Below, piece after piece: positions 7,262-12,713 of a DNA stretch of 28,548 bases. Below the pieces are notes generated by a model. That model saw only the letters and a list, made by a program, of their open reading frames with translations. It had not been told where the DNA came from and searched no databases. Made by a program: the position numbers and the translations under genes. Each line of letters opens with the position of its first letter. The stretch's first letter is position 1. Source of the DNA: an uncultured Eubacteriales bacterium (GTDB taxonomy: Bacteria; Bacillota; Clostridia; Oscillospirales; Butyricicoccaceae); the NCBI GenBank assembly GCA_934636325.1, contig CAKUAK010000042.1:1-28548 (forward strand). Reading direction: 5' to 3'.

Positions 7262-9085
7262 ATGTTAAGAGAAGATTTGAGAAACATCGCCATCGTCGCC
7301 CACGTCGACCACGGCAAGACGACGCTGGTCGACCAGATGCTCAAGCAGAGCGGCACCTTCAGAGAGAACCAGGCTGTGGCCGAGAGGGTCATGGACAGCA
7401 ACGCCCTTGAACGCGAGCGCGGCATCACGATCCTGGCCAAAAACACATCGGTGCACTATAAGGGCGTCAAGATCAATATCATTGATACGCCGGGCCACGC
7501 CGATTTCGGCGGCGAGGTAGAGCGCGTCCTTAAGATGGTCAACGGCGTTCTGCTGCTGGTCGATGCTGCCGAAGGCCCCATGCCCCAGACACGCTTCGTC
7601 CTTCAGAAGGCCCTGTCGCTGGGCCATAAGGTCGTCGTTGTCATCAATAAGATCGACCGCCCCGACGCCCGCATCAACGAGGTCATCGACGAGGTCCTTG
7701 ACCTGCTCATAAGCCTCGATGCCAATGACGACCAGCTCAATTCCCCCGTGCTCTTCTGCTCCGGCAGGGACGGCACGGCTGCGCTCGCGCCCGAAGGCCC
7801 GCATGAGGACCTTATACCCCTCTTTGACGCCATACTCGAGCATATCGACTGTCCCGACGTCGATATGGACGGAGAGATGCAGATGCTGGTCTCCTCCATC
7901 GACTATAACGACTATGTCGGACGTATATGCATCGGCCGCGTCGAGCGCGGAACGCTGCGCAAGAATCAGGACGTAACGGTCTGCCATTATCATAATAATC
8001 ACGAGCCTTATCGTTCCAAGGCCGTTAATCTTTATACTATCGAGGGCCTCAACCGAGTACCCATCGACGAGGCCAAGGCGGGGGATATCGTCTGCCTTTC
8101 GGGTATTTCGGATATCACCATCGGCGACACCATCTGCGACCCGACAAGGGTAGAGCCGCTGCCATTTGTTAAAATATCCGAGCCGACCGTCGAGATGACC
8201 TTCTCGGTCAACAACAGCCCCTTTGCCGGGACCGAGGGCAAGTTCGTCACCTCCCGCCATCTGCGCGAAAGGCTCATGCGCGAGCTGCTCAAGGATGTCT
8301 CGCTGCGTGTTACAGAGACCGACTCCACCGAGAGCTTTAAGGTGGCCGGCCGCGGCGAGATGCACCTTTCTATACTTATAGAGACCATGCGCCGCGAAGG
8401 CTATGAGTTCTCGGTCGGCGCACCCCGCGTCCTTTTCCGCGATGTCGACGGCGTCAGGGAAGAGCCTGTCGAGCTGGTCGTATGCGACGTGCCTGCCGAT
8501 TATATGGGCGCGGTCATGGAAAAGCTGGGCTCGCGCAAGGGCGAGCTTGTCCAGATGGCGCCCCAGGGCGACCGCATGAGGCTGGAATATCAGGTCCCCT
8601 CGAGGGGTCTGTTCGGATACCGCAACGAGTTCCTTACCGATACAAGGGGCGAGGGCATCATGAGCACGGTATTCAGCGGATATACACCCTATAAGGGCGA
8701 TATCATGACAAGGAACACCGGCTCTCTCGTCGCCTTTGAAAGCGGCGAAGCCGTCACCTACGGCCTCTTCAACGCCCAGGACCGCGGCGTCCTCTTCATC
8801 ACTCCGGGCACAAAGGTATACGAAGGCATGGTCGTCGGCATGTCGCCCAAGGCCGAGGACATCAACGTCAATGTCTGCAAGAAAAAGCATGTCACCAATA
8901 TGCGCGCATCGGGCAGCGACGACGCAATGCGTCTGACGCCCCCCAAGCAGATGAGCCTTGAAGCCTGCATTGAGTTCATCGCTGATGACGAGCTTATCGA
9001 GGTCACGCCCAAGAACCTCAGGATCAGGAAGGCTATCCTCAATAACCAGCTGAGGGCCAAAAAGAACGCCGCACTTAAAAAATAA
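7262..9085 (+). CDS. typA: Ribosome-binding GTPase TypA/BipA
   Basis: A 607-residue translational GTPase, the usual family length. G1 is AHVDHGKTTL (residues ~12-21), the switch region contains ERERGITI, G3 is DTPGHADFGGEVER and G4 is NKIDRPDA. These are followed by an EF-Tu-like domain 2, EF-G-like domains III and V (GRGEMHLSILIETMRREGYE; MEKLGSRKGEL) and the BipA-specific C-terminal domain (VNVCKKKHVTNMRASGSDDAMRLTPP). It binds the 70S ribosome and assists large-subunit assembly and stress or cold adaptation. AAGGGG precedes the ATG at a normal distance. Transcribed alone, between its own promoter and terminator. Confidence 0.98.
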   Translation: MLREDLRNIAIVAHVDHGKTTLVDQMLKQSGTFRENQAVAERVMDSNALERERGITILAKNTSVHYKGVKINIIDTPGHADFGGEVERVLKMVNGVLLLVDAAEGPMPQTRFVLQKALSLGHKVVVVINKIDRPDARINEVIDEVLDLLISLDANDDQLNSPVLFCSGRDGTAALAPEGPHEDLIPLFDAILEHIDCPDVDMDGEMQMLVSSIDYNDYVGRICIGRVERGTLRKNQDVTVCHYHNNHEPYRSKAVNLYTIEGLNRVPIDEAKAGDIVCLSGISDITIGDTICDPTRVEPLPFVKISEPTVEMTFSVNNSPFAGTEGKFVTSRHLRERLMRELLKDVSLRVTETDSTESFKVAGRGEMHLSILIETMRREGYEFSVGAPRVLFRDVDGVREEPVELVVCDVPADYMGAVMEKLGSRKGELVQMAPQGDRMRLEYQVPSRGLFGYRNEFLTDTRGEGIMSTVFSGYTPYKGDIMTRNTGSLVAFESGEAVTYGLFNAQDRGVLFITPGTKVYEGMVVGMSPKAEDINVNVCKKKHVTNMRASGSDDAMRLTPPKQMSLEACIEFIADDELIEVTPKNLRIRKAILNNQLRAKKNAALKK

Positions 9086-9095
9086 CATACAGGGT

Positions 9096-9135
9096 AAGAG
9101 CGCATGGCCCGACGGCCATGCGCTCTTTGTGTGAA
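9096..9135 (+). terminator. Terminator after typA
   Basis: AAGAGCGCATGGCC (9096-9109), loop CGAC, GGCCATGCGCTCTT (9114-9127): a perfect 14-bp stem. The following tract is short (TGTGTG), so the stem is strong but the U-run is weak. Confidence 0.8.
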
Positions 9136-9227
9136 AAAAGGCGGAAGAATGCTGTCAAAAGTATACTTAAAAGGGAGATAAAGGGCATATGCTGCACCAA
9201 ATTCGTTAAAATGGTGTCTTTTTTGTG

Positions 9228-9256
9228 TTGACAAAAGAATGTATTCGAGATACCAT
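9228..9256 (+). promoter_or_regulatory. Promoter of the nfnAB operon
   Basis: TTGACA (9228-9233), 17-nt spacer, TACCAT (9251-9256). The -35 box is perfect and the -10 box matches 4 of 6. The 5' leader is about 45 nt and ends in AAGGAGAG before the first ATG. Confidence 0.6.
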
Positions 9257-9305
9257 AATATTGTGTGCAAAAACTCTGACATTAATTATATTAAGGAGAG
9301 TAGAG

Positions 9306-10163
9306 ATGGAGAAGAAATACCAGATCATTTCAAAAAAACCTCTGAAGCCCGACATTACCCAGCTGGAGATCCATGCCCCCCTTATCGCCAAGAAGGCTAA
9401 GGCCGGCCAGTTCATCATCCTCAGGGTCGATGCCGAAGGCGAGAGGATCCCGCTGACGATCGCTGCGACAGACAAGGATAAGGGCACAGTCACCATTATC
9501 TATCAGAAGGTCGGCAAGACGACACTGGCTCTTGACGAGCTCAACGAGGGCGAATGCCTCCATGACTTCGTCGGTCCTCTGGGCGTTCCGACAAATATCG
9601 CCGAGATGGGCAAGAAGGTCGCCGTTGTCGGCGGCGGCGCCGGATGTGCCATCGCTTATCCTATCGCCAAGGCTCTGCACGAGGCCGGAGTAGAGGTCGA
9701 CCTGATCGCCGGCTTCCGCAATAAGGATCTCATCATCCTCGAGGATGAAATGAAGAATGCCTGCACACACCTGCACATGTGCACAGATATCGGCGACTAT
9801 GGTTTCCATGGCTTCGGCACAGATAAGCTGAAGGCTCTTATCGAAGAGGGCAACAAGTACGATCACGCTGTTGCTATCGGCCCTCTTATGATGATGAAGT
9901 TCGTCTGCAAGCTGACAAAGGAATATAACATCCCGACCACCATCAGCATGAACCCCATCATGGTCGACGGCACAGGCATGTGCGGCTGCTGCCGCGTAAC
10001 TGTCGGCGGCGAGACAAAGTTCGCATGTGTTGACGGTCCTGACTTTGACGGACATCTTGTCGACTTCGACGAGGTCATCGCCCGCAACAATTCCTATAAG
10101 GCTTTCGAGACGAAGAAGAAGGAAGAAGAGATCTGCAGATTGAGAGGTAAGACAAATGCCTAA
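9306..10163 (+). CDS. nfnA: NfnA-type ferredoxin/NAD(P)H oxidoreductase subunit (FAD and 2Fe-2S)
   Basis: A 285-residue cytoplasmic flavoprotein of the dihydroorotate dehydrogenase electron-transfer type. RIPLTIA (~47-53) is the FAD-binding motif, VAVVGGGAGCAIAYP (~105-119) the nucleotide-binding loop, and MCGCCRVTVGG plus a later Cys (FACVDGPDFDGH) bind the 2Fe-2S centre. With NfnB it forms the complex that couples reduced ferredoxin and NADH to NADP reduction by electron bifurcation; many genomes label it sulfide dehydrogenase or glutamate synthase partner. The start follows AAGGAGAG. It overlaps nfnB by 8 nt, so the subunits are translationally coupled. Confidence 0.9.
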   Translation: MEKKYQIISKKPLKPDITQLEIHAPLIAKKAKAGQFIILRVDAEGERIPLTIAATDKDKGTVTIIYQKVGKTTLALDELNEGECLHDFVGPLGVPTNIAEMGKKVAVVGGGAGCAIAYPIAKALHEAGVEVDLIAGFRNKDLIILEDEMKNACTHLHMCTDIGDYGFHGFGTDKLKALIEEGNKYDHAVAIGPLMMMKFVCKLTKEYNIPTTISMNPIMVDGTGMCGCCRVTVGGETKFACVDGPDFDGHLVDFDEVIARNNSYKAFETKKKEEEICRLRGKTNA

Positions 10164-11550
10164 TATGTCACTGACCAAAGTTAAGATGGCAGAGCAGGAG
10201 CCCAATGTAAGAAACGCCAACTTCCTCGAAGTTGCACAGGGCTATACGCTGGAGCAGGCCAAGGAAGAGGCCGAGCGCTGCCTGAATTGTAAGAACAGCC
10301 CCTGCGTAGGCGGATGTCCGGTAAACGTGCCTATCCCCCAGTTCATCGCCAAGATCCGCGAAGGCGACCTGGCAGGCGCGTATAAGATCCTCAGCAATGC
10401 CAACGCTCTGCCCGCTATCTCGGGCCGTGTCTGCCCCCAGGAGAGCCAGTGCGAGAGCAAGTGCATCAGGGGCATCAAGGGCGAGCCTGTCGCTATCGGC
10501 CGTCTTGAAAGATTCGTTGCCGACTGGGCAAGGGAGAACGGCGTAGCCAACACAGAGACAGCACCCAAGAACGGCAAGAAGGTCGCCGTTATCGGTTCCG
10601 GCCCTGCCGGCCTGACATGCGCAGGCGAGCTGGCCAGGATGGGCTATGACGTCACCGTTTTCGAGGCTCTGCATGTTGCCGGCGGCGTTCTGTCCTATGG
10701 TATCCCCGAGTTCAGGCTTCCTAAGGAGATCGTCAACAAGGAAGTCGAGAACCTTGAAAGGATGGGCGTTAAGATCGAGACCAACATGGTCATCGGCAAG
10801 GTCCTTTCGATCGACGAGCTGTTTGAGGAAGAGGGCTTCCAGGCCGTATTCATCGGTTCTGGCGCAGGCCTTCCCATGTTCGCACAGATCCCCGGCGAGA
10901 GCCTTTGCGGCGTTTACTCGTCCAACGAGTATCTGACCCGTATCAACCTGATGAAGGCCTTCAGGGGCGAAGATAACTGCGATACACCTGTTCTGCACAG
11001 CAAGAACGTCGCCGTCATCGGCGGCGGCAATGTCGCCATGGACGCTGCCCGCTGCGCCAAGAGAATGGGCGCCGACAACGTATACATCGTATATCGCCGC
11101 GGCGAGGCCGAGCTTCCCGCCCGTAAGGAAGAGGTCCATCACGCCATGGAAGAGGGCATCATCTTCAAGTTCCTTACAGCCCCCACATCCATCGAGGGCG
11201 ATGATAAGGGCAGGGCATGCAAGCTCCATTGCGTAGAGATGCAGCTCGGCGAGCCCGATGCTTCCGGCAGGCGTCGTCCTTCCCCCATCGAGGGCAGCGA
11301 CTTCTGCATGGATGTTGATACAGTCATCCCCGCTCTGGGCACATCTCCCAACCCCCTGATCCGTTCGACGACACCGGGTCTGGATACAAACAAGAAGGGC
11401 TGCATCGTCACAGCTGAGAACGGCACGACCTCGAGAGAGGGCGTATTTGCCGGCGGTGATGCTTCGACAGGCGCCGCTACAGTCATTCTGGCTATGGGCG
11501 CCGGCAAGAAGGCCGCCGCTTCCATCGACGAGTACCTCAAGAATAAATAA
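10156..11550 (+). CDS. nfnB: NfnB / GltA-type NADPH oxidoreductase subunit
   Basis: A 464-residue iron-sulfur flavoprotein. The N-terminal Fer4_20 domain has CLNCKNSPCVGGCPVNVPIP and CPQESQCESKC, ligands for two 4Fe-4S clusters. VAVIGSGPAGLTCAGELA is the FAD loop, VAVIGGGNVAMDAARCA the NADPH loop, and GVFAGGDASTGAATVILAMGAGKKAA the C-terminal FAD motif. Homologues are annotated gltA (glutamate synthase, NADPH, homotetrameric), but no large glutamate synthase subunit is nearby and the nfnA partner overlaps, so the Nfn bifurcating complex is the better call. GAGG lies 8 nt before the ATG. A strong terminator follows. Confidence 0.92.
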   Translation: MPNMSLTKVKMAEQEPNVRNANFLEVAQGYTLEQAKEEAERCLNCKNSPCVGGCPVNVPIPQFIAKIREGDLAGAYKILSNANALPAISGRVCPQESQCESKCIRGIKGEPVAIGRLERFVADWARENGVANTETAPKNGKKVAVIGSGPAGLTCAGELARMGYDVTVFEALHVAGGVLSYGIPEFRLPKEIVNKEVENLERMGVKIETNMVIGKVLSIDELFEEEGFQAVFIGSGAGLPMFAQIPGESLCGVYSSNEYLTRINLMKAFRGEDNCDTPVLHSKNVAVIGGGNVAMDAARCAKRMGADNVYIVYRRGEAELPARKEEVHHAMEEGIIFKFLTAPTSIEGDDKGRACKLHCVEMQLGEPDASGRRRPSPIEGSDFCMDVDTVIPALGTSPNPLIRSTTPGLDTNKKGCIVTAENGTTSREGVFAGGDASTGAATVILAMGAGKKAAASIDEYLKNK

Positions 11551-11577
11551 GCTTTCTGCGTAAACTGCGCGGATCGA

Positions 11578-11614
11578 AATGCCGGGGCCTTTGGCCCCGG
11601 CATTATTTATCTTT
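11578..11614 (+). terminator. Terminator after nfnAB
   Basis: AATGCCGGGGCC (11578-11589), loop TTT, GGCCCCGGCATT (11593-11604), then ATTTATCTTT: a 12-bp GC-rich stem with a U-rich tail. Confidence 0.92.
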
Positions 11615-11664
11615 AAGCCATACCGGAGCAGCTTTCCGGCATGATCTTTTTTGCGTGAAAGGTG

Positions 11665-11694
11665 TTGACAACACGGCTTTTTATGAGATATAAT
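11665..11694 (+). promoter_or_regulatory. Promoter of the AraC-type regulator
   Basis: TTGACA (11665-11670), 18-nt spacer, TATAAT (11689-11694); both hexamers are perfect. The -35 lies inside GTGTTGACA (11662-11670), which is the inverse of TGTCAACAC (11694-11702) just past the -10: a 9-bp inverted repeat with arm centres 32 bp apart. Confidence 0.85.
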
Positions 11695-11703
11695 GTCAAC
11701 ACG

Positions 11704-11721
11704 GGTTAGCCAAAGCTAACC
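11704..11721 (+). promoter_or_regulatory. Putative metal-regulator operator (GGTTAGC-CAAA-GCTAACC)
   Basis: A perfect 7-bp inverted repeat, GGTTAGC and GCTAACC, separated by CAAA. It starts about 10 bp after the -10 box, roughly at the transcription start, where a repressor would block transcription. The TTAG/CTAA half-sites resemble those of DtxR/IdeR-type iron regulators, though the spacing is wider than the IdeR consensus. A near-copy (GTTAGCTTTGGCAAAC) sits at 11765-11780 inside the gene. Confidence 0.55.
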
Positions 11722-11756
11722 TATTGGTATTTTTCTTTTTCGGAGAGTAGATATGT

Positions 11757-12176
11757 ATGCACGAGTTAGCTTTGGCAAACTATGCTGAAACATTTATGAG
11801 CGGAGACAGCTTTGAAATGCAGAAAAAGATAAACGCCGTGGAACCGGCCGGCATAGATCTGGCAGGAAGAGCGGCGGCATATCTGCTCGACAATCTTGAC
11901 AGCCGGGTAACGATCGGAGAGCTTTCGGGTTTTGTCGGCGTATCGCCGACATATCTCAAGACGGCCTTCCGCGAAAAATACGGCATGCCGGTATATCGTT
12001 GGTATAAAGTCGAAAAGATGAAGGAAGCCTCAAGGCTGCTTGCCGAGACCGATATGAGCATAATGGATATCGCATCCGATCTTGGTTACAGCAATGCCAG
12101 CAAGTTTGCGGCAGCTTACCGTTCTGTAACCGGGATGCAGCCGGCGCTTTATCGCCAGATAAAGCGAAAAATGTAA
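11757..12176 (+). CDS. Short AraC/XylS-family transcriptional regulator
   Basis: A 139-residue DNA-binding protein consisting almost entirely of the two-helix-turn-helix AraC domain (residues ~38-139): VTIGELSGFVGVSPTYLKTAFREKYGMPVYRW is the first HTH region and MSIMDIASDLGYSNASKFAAAYRSVTGMQP the second. There is no room for the usual ligand-binding domain; the first ~35 residues are not recognisable. GGAGAG lies 9 nt before the ATG. Codons 3-8 coincide with a near-copy of the upstream operator. It lies directly before, and probably controls, the metal ATPase operon: a palindrome in the next promoter is a possible binding site. Activator or repressor action cannot be decided from sequence. 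Confidence 0.88.
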   Translation: MHELALANYAETFMSGDSFEMQKKINAVEPAGIDLAGRAAAYLLDNLDSRVTIGELSGFVGVSPTYLKTAFREKYGMPVYRWYKVEKMKEASRLLAETDMSIMDIASDLGYSNASKFAAAYRSVTGMQPALYRQIKRKM

Positions 12177-12203
12177 AAACAAAGTGTAAATTTTGAAAAA
12201 ATG

Positions 12204-12245
12204 TGTCCGTTTGGAGCGGACAATTTTGTGCTGCAATTATATAAT
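12204..12245 (+). promoter_or_regulatory. Promoter of the membrane peptide/DUF6110/ATPase operon with overlapping palindrome
   Basis: CGGACA (12217-12222), 17-nt spacer, TATAAT (12240-12245). The weak -35 hexamer is also the right arm of the palindrome TGTCCG-7 nt-CGGACA (12204-12222). Such a site could bind the AraC-type protein encoded just upstream; as RNA it could instead form a weak hairpin ending the regulator transcript (followed by ATTTTG). Confidence 0.6.
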
Positions 12246-12275
12246 TTTAGAAACAAAAACGGGAGGACGAAAGAC

Positions 12276-12356
12276 ATGAAAAAGCATAAGTTATTTGCCT
12301 GGCTCACGGTCGCGTTTTTTCTGTTGACCATTATCACAGGCTATGAAAAGAAATAG
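12276..12356 (+). CDS. 26-residue single-helix membrane peptide
   Basis: A very short gene: ATG at 12276, TAG at 12354-12356. The peptide starts MKKHK, has a hydrophobic helix LFAWLTVAFFLLTIITG and ends YEKK, so it should span the membrane once with charged ends. GGAGG lies 9 nt before the ATG, and its stop codon runs into the GGAGG of the next gene 12 nt later, which argues that it is translated and coupled to DUF6110. It is the first gene after the operon promoter. I do not recognise its family with certainty; a small accessory or assembly factor for the neighbouring membrane system is a guess. Confidence 0.65.
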   Translation: MKKHKLFAWLTVAFFLLTIITGYEKK

Positions 12357-12368
12357 GAGGCAATCAAA

Positions 12369-12659
12369 ATGAAATGGGATAAACTTGCCTGCTTCGCGGG
12401 CGGAATACTTTTCGGTACAGCCGGCATCAAGATGCTCTCGAGTAAGGATGCCAAGAAGGCATATACACATACCACAGCCGCTGTGCTCCGCGCTAAAGAG
12501 TGCGTCATGACAACGGTCACCAATGTTCGTGAGAACGCCGATGACATTCTTGCCGACGCCAAGCAGATCAACGAGGACAGAGCTGCCGCTGCCGCCGCAG
12601 AAGAGATCCCCGACGCTGCGGAAGAGTGCCGGTGCAAGGCCGAAGCCGTCGAAGAATAA
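12369..12659 (+). CDS. DUF6110 family protein with GxxxG hydrophobic N-terminus
   Basis: A 96-residue protein. Residues ~5-20 (KLACFAGGILFGTAGIKML) form a short hydrophobic, glycine-rich segment with a GxxxG motif (GILFG); the rest is a long predicted amphipathic helix (SSKDAKKAYTHTTAAVLRAKECVMTTVTNVRENADDILADAKQ) with an Ala/Glu-rich tail ending in CRCKAEAVEE. This is the DUF6110 pattern, common next to P1B ATPases in Clostridia. By position and shape it is comparable to FezA, the membrane protein needed for ferrosome formation in Clostridioides difficile, but I cannot confirm homology. GGAGG precedes the ATG by 8 nt. A hairpin separates it from the ATPase gene. Confidence 0.82.
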   Translation: MKWDKLACFAGGILFGTAGIKMLSSKDAKKAYTHTTAAVLRAKECVMTTVTNVRENADDILADAKQINEDRAAAAAAEEIPDAAEECRCKAEAVEE

Positions 12660-12673
12660 AAGCAGAACACCCT

Positions 12674-12700
12674 GGGGAAGCCGAATGGCTTCCCCATTTT
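12674..12700 (+). terminator. Intra-operon hairpin, possible leaky terminator
   Basis: GGGGAAGCC (12674-12682), loop GAAT, GGCTTCCCC (12687-12695), then ATTTTC. It lies between the DUF6110 and ATPase genes. The U-tract is only four long, so partial termination, giving more of the small proteins than of the ATPase, is likely. Confidence 0.6.
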
Positions 12701-12713
12701 CACGGAGGCAGAA

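Noticed and set aside
7265..9088. A 607-codon minus-strand frame exactly opposite typA
   Set aside because: Same length and phase as typA itself and no family similarity; produced by the codon bias of the sense gene.
9190..9225. CACCA...TGGTG followed by a T-run before nfnA, resembling a terminator
   Set aside because: Only 5 bp of stem with a large AT-rich loop; the strong typA terminator is already upstream.
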